DNA from: Pithys albifrons albifrons
Lineage: Eukaryota > Chordata > Aves > Passeriformes > Thamnophilidae
NCBI RefSeq assembly: GCF_047495875.1
Contig: NC_092497.1
Location: forward strand, 71,852,134-71,916,133
Reading direction: 5' to 3'
Length of the DNA stretch: 64,000 bases
The translations under genes and the position numbers were made by a program. The stretch's first letter is position 1; the number at the start of each line of letters is the position of its first letter. The notes beneath the pieces were generated by a model. That model was not told where the DNA came from. It did no database searches and saw only the letters and a list, made by a program, of their open reading frames with translations. This document shows positions 25,538 to 37,440 of the stretch, piece after piece.

Positions 25538-27559
25538 CTGGAAAAGAAAGAAAATCCTGTAAAAATTAAATGTATCATTGGATACAATTACATATGTAAA
25601 ATTCTGCTGTTGGTTAATAATACAGACTCAAAACTGAGCTTTTCCATTCTTTAATCCATATTAACTCAGATTTTTCAGAATAAGAAGTAGTTTATAACAG
25701 AAAATGCTGAGCTGCTGGAAGGAGGTGACAATACCATTGTTAATCCTTAAAATAATTAATTTCATGTCATTTAAACCTTTCCCAACATTTTTTTTCTATC
25801 TTTTGCATGCCAGTAGGATAAGTAGTCTGATTTTGCAGACACAAAATAAGGGTCTCCCCAGTGCCTTTGAAATATCAAACAAGCAGTGTATTTTTCCTGT
25901 TTTTTTCCAATGCTATCTCGTTTCTTTGACAACAGAGATTTTGAATTAATCTTTGAAGTGACAGCATGAGTTGTAACTGGAAAGAAAAAGTAATTGAGAT
26001 TAATCTCATTAGTACTTATATAGTACCCTTCCTTCAATGCCATACAAATCCATTTACTATCACATATACAAACCTAGAATGCTTCATCTGCTACTGAACC
26101 ACAGTTAAGAAGAGCATGTCTGTAAGCAGCAAGACACCATGCGTAAAATGAAACTTTCAGGACTAAGGGGAGGAATATTTGGGGAAGAAAGAATTGTTCA
26201 TTTTTCTTCCATTTTTTTTCACACAGAACACATATTTTTTGAAGTTAGAAAAACCCCACCATGTTATTCATAACCTGTAATATAACCAGTCCTTCTGAAG
26301 AACATCAAAGAAAACTAAATAATCACCAATTATGGGAGATTATGTTTCACATTTTATCGTGAGACTAACATCACTAGCATGATTAACTCCAAAACCACAC
26401 TGAAAAGTCATAACACAGGACAAAACTCAGAAATCAAAACAAGAAACAGCCTGCAAAAAACAAGTCTTCTAGAAGTTTCACTGACCGTTTCCCCCAAGTT
26501 CCCTCTCATTTCTACTTCCCTAGGTATAAATTACATACATGCTCCCCAGAATACAGTTAGCAGGCAGCTATTTCCCTATAGGGAGAGAGTCACTGAAGAT
26601 CTGAGTCAACCTTACATAAAGAGTTATTTAGCCAAGAGTGATGCATGGCCAGAAATCAAAACATACATCTGTGAAGAAAAATCCCGGTTCTTCTATTCAA
26701 CACATCCTGGGGTTACTGCTGTGTAGGCCAGTTGAAGAAAAGTCTTGTTTGCAAAAGAAAACCCAGACCTCTAGTCATGGATCCAGTACCTTGTAGATGC
26801 TTTTACTGCTTTTACAGGATGGCAATTCTTTGTTTCAAATACAACCTTAGCAAGAACAGAGTACATTTGAAAAACTTGCTTCCTTACAGTGCTTTTGATG
26901 TGTAGTTAAAATCTAACATCTTAAGCACTCTGTTTAGGTAATTAAAGCAGTTAACCTAAGAAATACAGAAAAGATTCATCCATGAAACTCACCATCTAAA
27001 TCACAAACTTTTGTTAATACTTGTAGACTCTATTCTAAATACATCAAAACTGTAAGCAGCCATTTATTGCCAGTAAGAGTCATGACTGCTTTGTGTATGA
27101 TACAATTGACACTGGAAATTAGTTATGGATGCTTATAATAACTGACAAAAAGTGTATTTTGTTTTATAAAGAATGTAAGCTTTTATGTTTAATTTTTATA
27201 TTTAGAGGGCCTGACTTTATTTTGTGGTCACTGAGGGTGAAGTAACTCCCAAACTCTAATTCTCATTCATCCCTGAAGTATTTTGTAACTCCATGTAATT
27301 TAATTCTTTTCACTGAAAAACAACAACTTTATGTTCCTACCTCAAAAGCAACTCTGTTAGCTCTTATAAATCTGGAACAAGTACTCTGATGTGAAGTAAA
27401 AGCAAATGTGTCTTCTAGTGGAGTCAAAAATAATGTATCTTCTAGATAAACACTGATAGGGGAGAGGGCAGGAGATGAATTAATAAAGTCCTGAGTTTTA
27501 CGTGCACTTTGTGTACTGCTAATACAAACCCCAACTGCATTTATGAATTCTGACTTTAC
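25538..27559. other. MLLT3: MLLT3 intron, unique sequence
   Basis: No repeat or exon was recognised between the two flanking exons. Confidence 0.6.
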
Positions 27560-27659
27560 CTGGCTGTTGCTGGCTTTCAGTAAAGGTGGTGCTGGTTCAT
27601 GATGTAGTGATGAGGAAGCTGAACTGCTGTCACTATCGCTGCCATCACTCAGACCAACT
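27560..27659 (-). CDS. MLLT3: MLLT3 exon, VGLSDGSDSD acidic-serine segment
   Basis: This 100-bp exon has one base completing the split arginine codon followed by 33 codons, from VGLSDGSDSD to LLKASNSQ. The acceptor is TTCTGTAG/AG and the donor AGCCAG/GTAAAG. It matches the VSLSDGSDSESSSASS...LHHEPPPPLL segment of human AF9 with several conservative changes. The run of Asp/Ser pairs is typical of casein-kinase-2-type sites, but phosphorylation is not shown here. The arginine codon built across the junction (AG|A) fixes the acceptor between two overlapping AG choices. Confidence 0.93.
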
Positions 27660-28873
27660 CTACAGAAAAAAGAGACAAAGCATTACACCTGCAGACAAAG
27701 GGTTGTCAATAGGGGTGAAACAAGCTTGTATTTTGAGGTAGGACTCATGACTAGCTCTTGCTAAGCAAGCCACCGTCAATCAAGGTCATGTGGAAGAGAG
27801 GCATCTGAGCAGAGCTGCACTCTGTAAAAAGCTGTAGCACAGAGAAGGAGGCTTGCCTGCCTCCACTTACTGAGATAAAAGTGCCGAGTTAACAGCAGCT
27901 AATGTTAAAAAAATGGTTGGACAGCTACAACATTAAACTGCTGCTCCCAACAGAGAGAGTCCCTATCTTGGTTCACAGCCATGTGAAGGAAGGCAAGTGG
28001 GTTTTAGAGATACTCTTCTGCTCTTCCAGTATCTACTGGAACAACAAGGTCTCAAACTGCTAGCCATCTTGGTCTTTTTCTCCTTGATTCCATGTGCTAA
28101 AGTACACCAAGGAAACAGCTGACATTCATTAAAGTTTTCCTATTACCTTCCCATTTAAACAGTAGCTGACACTGGCACTCAGGTGCTGTGCACTAACAGC
28201 AAATCCCTCTGAATCAGATAAGGGACCTAATATGAAAAGTGTTTAAGAGAGACTGTTTCAGACTTTCCATAACCTTCAATACCATTTGGATGGACCTTCA
28301 AGGTGGTGAAAACCAGACAATTCTTGGAAAGTCCTCTGACGGTTGCAGCTAGGATGCAGAAGCTTTTTCTAAAAAATTAATTTCTGTGACAGAGGCTTGC
28401 TTCATCTTCTGATGCACTTTTACACATTATCTACTTCAGGCAGTGCAGAAATTACTTGAAATTCAAATTTCATTGATTCAGACCCAATTTAACAACCTAA
28501 TCTGAAACCAGTAAGCAGAGAGGTCTTAAAAATGAAACTTTGTACAGAATAGCTCACCTGACAATTGAAGGACTTAATTTTGCCTCATTTATACTAGAAA
28601 GTAATTATGACTTCTCCTCTCAAGTCACAATCGCGTGAAATCAAGTAAAGTCAAATGAATAAGAATCATCATAACCACATGATTAATATAGAAAAGGTCC
28701 TATCAGGAATGACTCATTTTGGTAGTTTTTAGAAACTAAAACTGCTTTAACAAAAGTCTGAATTTTCTGCATATTTGCTACTCAGCAATCTTTGAGAGTG
28801 TTAGACCTCACCTCCTTACTAAGAAGCGCTACACATCTTGTCTACCAGGCTACTTGTAATACAGGACACTCAC
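27660..28873. other. MLLT3: MLLT3 intron, unique sequence
   Basis: 1.2-kb intron with nothing else recognised. Confidence 0.7.
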
Positions 28874-29018
28874 CTGCGACTCCTGCTTCCTCCTCTGCTT
28901 CCTCCTCGTGTATTTACAGGTTGTTCCAACTCAGAATCATTGTCCTTCTCATCTGCTTCATCTGATTCACCTTCATTATCATCTGAATGCAGATCTTTCA
29001 TTATAGACCTCAAGGGAC
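28874..29018 (-). CDS. MLLT3: MLLT3 exon, PLRSIMKDLHSDDNE acidic segment
   Basis: This 145-bp exon starts with the last two bases of a glycine codon and ends with the first two bases of an arginine codon. The 47 whole codons run from PLRSIMKDLHSDDNE through an acidic stretch (ESDEADEKDNDSE) to a Gly/Ser/Arg end. The acceptor is TTTCAG/GT and the donor CGCAG/GTGAGT. The PLRSIM motif is shared by AF9 and ENL. The C-terminal RGGS is present twice in tandem (RGGSRGGSRSRR), whereas human AF9 as I recall it has a single RGGS. On the minus strand this is a 12-bp near-perfect duplication. Confidence 0.94.
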
Positions 29019-30907
29019 CTGAAACAACAGAGACAATAAAGTGCACCATGAAGTTCACTTTTGAGTGTTTCGGGCAATTCGCTCAGCTTTGAAAACTACC
29101 CCTCCTCCCCCCCGCCCCCCAGTATTGAGCGGGGAGAGTCTTAAACATTACGCATATGAAGTAATGCATGGGGGGCTTACGCTGCAGGGACATATCCACG
29201 AATCATTTACTCAAATGAGCAACTCCATCAGCTTCAACAGACTTATATTCAGGTGTTTGAACTATTTGCATCACCCCAGACCATAGCTGAAGTAAGTAAA
29301 ATACTGTCATGACAGGAGAAATGGATTCTTACTGTATTATTGGTAGAAGCATGCCTCTTTTGCATTCCTGGGGATTTGCTTTCTCAAAGGGTATTAAATG
29401 AAAGTAAAGACCTACAGGGTCATATTGATCAGTAATGGTACATTTGTTTGATTAATCCATGCATTGAGAAGTTGGGTCTAACAAATCATTTTGACTAACT
29501 CTTAGTAGCCAAGGCAGTCTTTGTCTTCTTGGGTTTTATACATTTAACTAACTATTCCCATTATTTCAGGACTAATTTCAAGATCAGTAAGTACTTGGCC
29601 TACGTTGGTACGTACGAAGTCCATCAATCCCACTCAACACCATGTTCTCACTTTTCCTGGATTAACAAGTGATACAAAGCTTGAGTTGCTCACAAAACTG
29701 CCTTAAATTCAGTTTGGGTTTTGTTTAATTTGTTACTCTATTTTGGTGTAAGAGACAGCTACAGAAATTAATAGATCTGCAAAATGAAAAACTACAACTG
29801 CTTAAAATAACAATGGACAAAAGCATATTAGAAGAGGGAAGAACAAAAATGTGGCTTCAGCAGGAAGAATATCTGTTTATCCCTAGGGAAAAATCAAATG
29901 CCAGAAGCCAGTCATCAACCCCGTTCACTTCAGCTCTTGCTTTCTTTCATGTGGAGTAACACTGGAGAAAATGTTAGAAAATCCATACCAGTCACCTACA
30001 GAAAGGCAGTGGGACAGATAAGTGTCATGCATTGACCTATTTAAAAACAGTCTGCCTGAAGAACTAATGTATTGTCATAACCTTAAATCAAGTCTACCAC
30101 TGAGGAATATAAATGAATAAAACAAAACACAATTTTGTTTAGTCAAAGGCTGCTTTTTTAATGCTTCCTATCCAAAGAACGAAACAAAAACTCATTAGGA
30201 ATGTATCAGCTCTACAGTCTTATAAATCCAGGGAAAGAACTAAGCAGGAACTAAGTAGTTTAACAGATCATGCAGAATGGACCTCAACTTATTTACAGGA
30301 AACATGCCTTGGTAAGGTCTCCAGGAAGAAAGATGCATTCTTTATTGAGTTCTAAGTAAACTAAAATTATTAGCCAGAAAATCAAAATGCGAACTTAAAC
30401 TATCATCTTTCTCTGCCATGTATCTAAAGTAAATACTGTATGCTCTTACTTTCAAATAGTATGGAAAGATTATGGCCCTTTGAAAGGGTCCACATACCAC
30501 CACCCGTCCATGATTTTCCATGGGCTTCCCATGGCTAGCCACACACTTCCAGGGCTTCAGATGGAGTCAGGCACCATACTAGCTAATCCTGCAGAAAGAC
30601 AACTCAGAAACAGAAGCCCTTTTGAGTTCACCATCTATTAAGTGACTGGTATGTATTCAGTCCTTAAAACAAACAACTCTCCCACCTTTTTCTCAAATAT
30701 ACAGTTTCTCCTCTTTTATTTTGCCCTTCTGAAAACACCTGAGCAGCCACATCTGAAAACAATCTGAGGAAAAGACCCTAAATCAAAACCATAGCCAGTT
30801 CAGGCAGTGAAAGGCAGAAGAAAAGCAGTAATGAGATGCCACCAGTTCTGTTTTTATTGGACCCTCCATTTCACACATTCTTTTCAAATTTTTTCCTGTA
30901 TTAGTAC
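29019..30907. other. MLLT3: MLLT3 intron, unique sequence
   Basis: 1.9-kb intron. A C-rich tract at 29100-29120 (G-rich on the transcribed strand) lies about 85 bp upstream of the acceptor at 29019. Confidence 0.7.
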
Positions 30908-30986
30908 CTTGCTGTCTGCTGTTTTGAGATGGTGTAAAACTGGAACTGGAACTGGTGCTGGAACTGGCAGGACTGGGCTGTTCAGA
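30908..30986 (-). CDS. MLLT3: MLLT3 exon, Ser-rich SEQPSP segment
   Basis: This 79-bp exon encodes 26 residues plus the first base of a glycine codon. It begins SEQPSPASSS and ends SQNSRQQ. The acceptor is TTTTAAAG/TCT and the donor GCAAG/GTACTA. It continues the disordered linker and corresponds closely to the SEQPSPASSS...FTPSQTRQQ stretch of human AF9. It follows a 13.3-kb intron, the largest fully contained in this window. The split glycine codon (G|GT) joins correctly to the next exon, which supports both boundaries. Confidence 0.93.
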
Positions 30987-33900
30987 CTTTAAAAAAAAGA
31001 AAAGAAATAACATATTAAGAAACACTTTTTTGCCTAAAACTCTTAATGTTAGTTACTGCCTAAATTGTTCTCTCAAGAAAAGGAACTGTGGAACAGAATA
31101 ATACTCAAAAGATCTTTATTTCAGATGTCAGTGAGGCAAACATTGTGGAAGTTGCTATTGCACTCCCCACACATACACACTACTACATCATGTTCTTTGC
31201 TGAAGCCTAACAAGAACTTTTCAATGCCTCGATGGCTATAAAACATAAGAGCCTAAATGACTTTATAATAGACGTAATACATCTCTGTCCTTGTCATCCT
31301 GTAGATGCAACATTTTCCAAATTAGCAATGATCTAGTAGAACCAAAAAACCCAGAAGACCTGAACAGATCACACTAATTACCAGAACCTCAGTTTTCTTT
31401 CTTCTTCCTTAGAAAATAAATCTGAGGATAGGGATTCAAAACAAACTTTTCTGTTGTTATCAGGTTTCTACTAATCCTAACACTTTCTATATGCATTTAA
31501 GCCCTGCAGATTGCAGATTGTAATAGTGATTGCACCAGAAGGATTGCCTTGTTACAAGCAAAATCTAGAATTTACCAATTACAAAAGAGAACTATATTTT
31601 TAAAACAGTTATTCAATTCAGTGTATATTATTTAACAAACAGTACTAAATATTCAACTGTTGTATACACATGCAAATTTTTCTCTAAAACTAATGAGAAA
31701 GGCTTACTGCTTAATCTAATAATTCTGTATAATTTTTCTCATAGTGCTTATAGCTTACAAGGATAGTACTTCAGAGTCTTCCTGCTGCCAGGTTCCATTT
31801 CTTCCTATACTTTTTCACTGTTTCTTAGACTCAATGGCTTGCAGTGCATGTATGTTGATACATACTTGCACACTCATCGACATATATGAAACAAAGTGCA
31901 GCTCTGGTATGTGAGCAGAGGGCATGTTAACAGAGAACATAAACCAAGAAAAAAGTGGCCATACTATAAGAACAGTGAAAATCAGATTAGCAAGTAATCA
32001 TCTAAACATCTGGTACTGAAAAGAAAACCTGCTTACCACTTTAAATTTTATACAACTATGTTACTGTGATGTGTTGTCCAGCCTAACAAACATTTTCCAA
32101 TTCACCTTCTCAGTACAATATCCCTCATGATCAAGAAAGAACCACATGTTTCCCAAAAATGACAGCAGTAATATTCAGTTTGTAAAAAGTTTTCCTGCAC
32201 ACAGGCTACCTAAGCTTAACAGTTGTTTTTTCTCCATAAATTAATCTATTGTTACCCTTCATAATAGAGCAGCCAGATTTACTGCCTTTTGTTGCCTTTT
32301 CTCACTATGAGAGATGCCTATTTGGGCAACAGAATGCTCAAGAAAAACACTGTTAACATCTGCTCTCCTTAAATCAACACCAGCTTCAGTTCTCACAAAC
32401 ACACAGTCAAAATGCAAACTCTGTACCTACCTGTGTGGGTATATACCATTTATACACAAGTGATTCAACCTGGTGCAAGAAAACCCAACCCAATCAACAC
32501 CACAACCCACTTGTGAGTACTAGGAGAGATTGTTGCATGGCTCACAGCATCCGAACTTTTAGCAAGACATTGAAGCATCACTTGACACTCCTGCAAAACC
32601 AAAATACTTTTAAAAGAAACTTTTTTTTCCTTCCCGAATTTCTGTGAAAACATAGAAGATTTTTGGAGTAAAATAATTATGATCATATGAAACTCACTGC
32701 AGTGATGAAGAGTAAGAGTCATGCAAACTTCAAACTACATCAGCAAACTAAGTTCAGTCTTCCAGCTTCAGGCTACTCTTCAACATCTGATGCATCTGTC
32801 AATTTCTGCTTTTTGCAGCAAAACTACTAGCTGAGAACTGGTTTCTGCAAATTTCCATTAACTGTATTTTTCCTTTATTAATTTCAACATGAACTTTAAC
32901 TTCTGTAACATCTGTCCCTTAAAAAAAATACTAAAAGATTATTGTATTTGGCTTACAATACTCTTTCAAGTGCTAAAACGCTGGGAAGCAAAAATCACAC
33001 AGGCACAGAGACTGTGTCACTACTAAAACTTCACTCCTTTCTTTTTGAACCAGTTTACTTAAATTGAAAAAGTGGAAAAGGCCTGGTCTCATTCACATTA
33101 TAAGGCATGAAAAAACCAGTGAAACTGCGCCACATCAGAATTTTCTGTCAGTGTTAAGTAATTGAGTCAGTACTACAAGAAGTAATGAATAAAAAGACAT
33201 ATAAAATCATAGGCTATTTTCCTCATAAAAATTTTGCTCTGCTTTAGCAAGATCAAACCACAGAAAGTTCCAGCAAAACACATATGATCATCCATACACT
33301 TCTAAAAAGGGTTTCTAATGACTTTGGAAACAATTTACATTATTTCCTTAAACAGTCCGGTCTGAAAATTTATTTCATGAAATACAGATTAGCACAAATA
33401 TTAAAACTGTTAAGCAAAAGAAATGAAATCTACATTTTTTGACTAAGAAATCTGGGAGAGAGTGTAACCAGAGGAAATAGTTGCTTTCAACATTAATGGA
33501 TGTTATTAGCAGGAAAGACTTTTTCAGAAGGAACTAAAATTATGCTGCCCGTATATATGAATATGGATCAGTGTTGAAAGCACCCATGCCTCTAGTTAAG
33601 AGAGGCTGTCTTTTGTCACTTAAGCAATGCTTTTTGACAGTTTTACAGGCTCTTATCCCAAGGATTTAGGTGCTTATGGCTTCACTTACTTGGGCTTTCT
33701 GCCCTTACTCACAGCTTCCTAATCACTGCACTGATTTATTATTTGTATGGGTCTGAAATTAGCTAAAGGGTGTCCTTCAACGTGAAAAGCTAAAGACCAG
33801 CAAAGACCTTCTCTCAAATGGCCTTTCCTGTTTTACCAGTTTTCTCTTCATACAGACAGGCTAATGAGAGTTTGGGCTCAAAGTGTTAATTAGTGCAATG

Positions 33901-34250
33901 ACCCAATATGATTTATTGCATTCTTAGTCTATTTCATTGTAGTGCTCTCACATGGATGCACAAGACATTAAAAAAAAAAAAAAGTGGTTTCTTTATTAGG
34001 CCTGATTGAAGGATTCTGTGATTTGAAACAGTTCAGTAAGAAAAGGCACTTTTCATTGGCTCAAGTCTTCCCTGAAAAGCTACCTTTTCCACCAGCTCTA
34101 AATCACTTGGCTTCTGTAATTTCCAAGTCTTGTCTATTTTTACAAGTAGTGCAACAACTCACTCTTGAGCTGCAAAAAACTTTCAGGCAAACTCACCTGC
34201 TTATGACACAGGATATAACAGAACTGTTTCTGTAATATTTCATGGTTTTC
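30987..34250. other. MLLT3: MLLT3 13.3-kb intron, exon-proximal unique part
   Basis: Unique AT-rich sequence with a poly-A run at about 33970. No exon was found. Confidence 0.5.
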
Positions 34251-34252
34251 CC

Positions 34253-34350
34253 AATTCGTACAACTTCTTGGGGATGTCCTGTGCCGTGCCAGAAGCTGCA
34301 CTTCGATGATACTTGTGGGTTCAATCAGGATATTCTATAATTCTATGACC
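34253..34350 (+). mobile_element. CR1 3'-end fragment
   Basis: CTTCTTGGGGATGTCCTGTGCCGTGCCAGAAGCTGC leads into TCAGGATATTCTATAATTCTATGACC, the CR1 3' terminal repeat motif. It lies about 190 bp upstream of the tRNA-like/5S pair. Confidence 0.7.
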
Positions 34351-34540
34351 CTAAACATAACGCCCATCATTTCAAGCTCCTTATTAATTCTTACATTAAG
34401 GAATAGAAGACATCTTTATGTGGGTAACAACAGTTTTGTTCCTTTTCCCTGAACCCTTTTTAAAGGATGCTTACATAGCAATATCTCATTTCATATCAGT
34501 CAGTTTACTTATTTCCTATTTCTTATACAGAATAATGGGT

Positions 34541-34613
34541 GGTCCCGTGGTGTAAAGGAGAGCACTCTGGACTCTGAATCCCAAGAACCTGAGTTCAAGT
34601 CTCAGTGGGGACC
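34541..34613 (+). tRNA. tRNA-Gln(CTG)-like sequence, probably a pseudogene or SINE head
   Basis: This 73-nt sequence resembles tRNA-Gln. GGTCCC at the 5' end pairs with GGGACC at the 3' end, and a D-arm region TGGTGTAAAGG is present. The anticodon loop CTCTGAA has anticodon CTG, and the T-arm CTGAG-TTCAAGT-CTCAG pairs perfectly. Two anticodon-stem pairs are broken (TCCCA in place of TCCAG), and there is one extra base relative to the canonical 72 nt. No T-run terminator follows directly; a 5S-derived repeat starts 7 bp downstream. A degenerate tRNA gene or the 5' module of a composite element are both possible. Confidence 0.6.
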
Positions 34614-34620
34614 ATCCCCT

Positions 34621-34880
34621 GGCAGTTCAAGCCTCCCTGCCATCCCATCCCGTCACATCTCGGATGCTCAGCAGGGTCAGCCCCGGTTAGTACCGGGTGC
34701 TGTGACAGTCCCGAGGACTTCACTGTCACTGTCCAAGCTCGCTCGGCCGTGGCAGATGGACCTCAGAACTTAAACGGTGGGGCCAGTTCTGTGCACGCTG
34801 AGCCTCACCTGAAAAATCCACTGCTGGAAGGGCACACCCACGTGGGGAGAGCCCTGCCCAAATCTTCCTTTGCAAAGTCT
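34621..34880 (+). repeat. 5S-rRNA-derived repeat, copy 2, internally deleted
   Basis: This copy has the same leader (GGCAGTTCAAGCC), 5S body and tail as copy 1. By eye the tails differ at about 8 of 100 positions, mostly transitions. It lacks 26 bp of the 5S body between GTTAG and TACCGGG, which removes the box C region, so a type 1 Pol III promoter would be non-functional. A tRNA-Gln-like sequence ends 7 bp upstream. The repeat lies in the 13.3-kb MLLT3 intron, antisense to the gene. Confidence 0.85.
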
Positions 34881-35906
34881 GGCTATACATACAGAATAAT
34901 CCATTGCTATACATACTGAAAACTCTATAAACCTGAAACTACTTGTAACAGAGCATTTCATGCCTACAGTAAACTAAGGATAAAATAAACTAAAAATGTA
35001 TATGGTCACATGTGTAGGAACACGGTCCTTAACAAACTGCAAGAGGCAAACTGATGGAAGTTCTCATCAGACAACCCCAACCAGGAAGGCTGTCGACTGT
35101 TCTCAACACATAGGTAATACTGCAAAGACAGGGTTATATGAAGGCTTTTCAAAACTGGCACTAAAAACTGTGTTATCCAGACCATATTTCCTCAAGGATG
35201 TGTGAAAAGATATCAATATTTGCAAAGAATTGACAAAGTATAAGCAGCAAAGCATGGGGAATTTAACAGCTCTGTATTCTATTTAAACTCTGAATTATAT
35301 GGCAAAAAAGTCAGGCCCACTGATGGAAGACAAAGATATACTCAATAAATGACTCATTTGAAGACCATTACTCCTTTTATAATCTCAGTGGCATGAAAAC
35401 CCTTGGATGGCAAAGTGCCAACTGTCCCTCTGTACTCTTTTAACCGTGGAAGGGCCAAATTAGGCTGACAAACAACACTCAGATACTGACTTTCTGAGCG
35501 TTTGACTTGCAAATTTTTAAACTTTCCCTACCTCTACATATTCTATACACAAAGCTCTTTTAAGCCAGCAAAGGAGAGAAATGGGTTTTAGAAAGGAAGC
35601 CTAACCCTTGATTTTGGTATTAGATACAAACCAGAACATTCAGTCTAGGTATGAAAGCCTTGGTGAGTCGGTGAGTCCAAAATTTCACCATAAACTACAG
35701 AGAGATCTAGTACAGATCTTTGTAGGCCTTGTCAGTTTTATAGCAAGCATCATTGTATTTACTTTTTCCTCAGACTTAACTTCTAGAATTTAAATGATTA
35801 TGTGCAAATCTCAGTCTTCAGCAAAAAGCTGTACAGAGAAAAATACAAAAGTATATGCTGTACCCTAAAAATTTCTTAAGTCTCTAAAACAAAACAAAGC
35901 CCCTTA

Positions 35907-36004
35907 ACTCTTTTTCAAAATGTCATAACTTTTAGCCCACCCTGTAATACTGTGGACTCTTTTTCAAAATTTCATAACTTTTAGCCCATCCTGTGATACT
36001 GTGG
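35907..36004. repeat. Two-copy tandem duplication, 49-bp unit
   Basis: Units 35907-35955 and 35956-36004, each ACTCTTTTTCAAAAT..., differ at about 3 positions (G/T, C/T, A/G). A simple local duplication in an intron. Confidence 0.9.
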
Positions 36005-36245
36005 ACTGAACAAAGATTTTTAGATGCCATGTTTGGCAACAATACACTCTACACGCATGTCTCTCTATAGATAATTCTGAGGCATCTCACAGTATGGTTC
36101 CTAAGCATTCACACTATGATAATATCATGTGTTTGTCTAGTAGTTTTCAAAAAAGATCAGGCATATTATATACACAGACTATACAGTGCTGATTCTCTGT
36201 CAGAAAAACACCACAGAATAAATTTCTATTGTCTTACATCATTGT

Positions 36246-37440
36246 AGGGGGGGACACAACAGAGGAAGTTTTTGAAAAAGGAAAGAAAATCATCCAGATT
36301 GCTGGTTTTGCCATCTAAGAGTAAGGTCAAGGGACCTGCTGGAGAGATCCAGTTCCTGGGGGTGAAGTGGCAAGATGGACATTGTCAGATTCCAACAGAA
36401 ATCAACAAGATCACAGCAATGGCTCCACCAACCAGCAAGAAGGAAACAAGCTTTCCTGGGGACCATAGGTTTCTGGAGAATGCCCCAATTTCCACTGGGG
36501 CCTCAAACAGCAGCAAGCCTTCAAACAGATTAAGAAAGAGATTGCACAGGCTGTGGCCCTTGGACCGGTTTGAACTGAACCAAAGGTGAAAAATGGTGCT
36601 TTATTCTGCAGCCAGGGATAATGGTCCCTCCTGGAGCCTCTGGCAAAAGGTGCCTGGTGAGACCTGAGGCCGACCACTCAGATTCTGGAGCTGGAGCTAC
36701 AGAGGATCTGAAGCCAACTATGCTCCTATAGAGAAAGAGACCCTTGCAGCTTATGAGGGGATACAAGCAGCCTCAGAGGTGGCCGGCACTTCTAGAAATA
36801 CAGCTTCTCCTGGCACCCCAACTACCAGTGCTGAGCTGGATGCTCAAGGGAAAGGTGCCCTCTACACATCATGCCACCAATGCTACACGGAGTAAGTGAA
36901 TTGCTCTGATCACACAGTGTGCCCAGACTGGAAACCCGAATTGCCCTGGGATCCTAGAGATCATAAGAAATTGGGCTGAAGGTGGGAACTTCAGTCTGGC
37001 AGATGAAAAGGAAGGAGAACAGGTGAATCAGGCTGAGGAAGCTCCACCATACAATCAGTTACTTGAAGGAGAAACACATTACGCCCTTTTAACTGATGGT
37101 TCCTACCACATTAAAGGGAAGAAGTGAAAGTAGAAAGCAGCTGTTTGAAGTCCCACTCGACAAGTGGTGGAAGCCACTGAAAGAGAAGACAAATTGAGTC
37201 AATTTGCAGAGCTCAAAGCCATCCAGTTGGCCCTGGACATCACTGAATGAGAGAAGTGGCCAAGGCTTTACCTCTACACTGACTCGTGGATGATAGCCAA
37301 TGCTCTCTGGGGGTAGCTGGACTGATGGAAGAGGACTAATTGGAAGAGTAGAGGAAAGCCCATCTGGGCTGCTGCTATGTGGCAAGACACTGCATATACT
37401 CAGTTAAAACCCTCACTTTCTGCAACATGGCAGGACAAAA
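36246..37440 (+). mobile_element. Endogenous retrovirus pol fragment (RT connection and RNase H), decayed
   Basis: Plus-strand remains of retroviral pol with several frameshifts and stops. Visible pieces are a QFLGVKWQDG motif (downstream of the RT active site), a stretch resembling the RT connection region, LLTDGSYHIKG (RNase H first Asp), QFAELKAIQLALDI (RNase H Glu helix) and LYLYTDSWMIANALWG (RNase H third acidic motif). The RT YxDD core, integrase, gag, env and flanking LTRs are not seen. Motif style is that of avian ERVL-like elements (recalled, moderate certainty). Non-functional and antisense to MLLT3. Confidence 0.85.
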
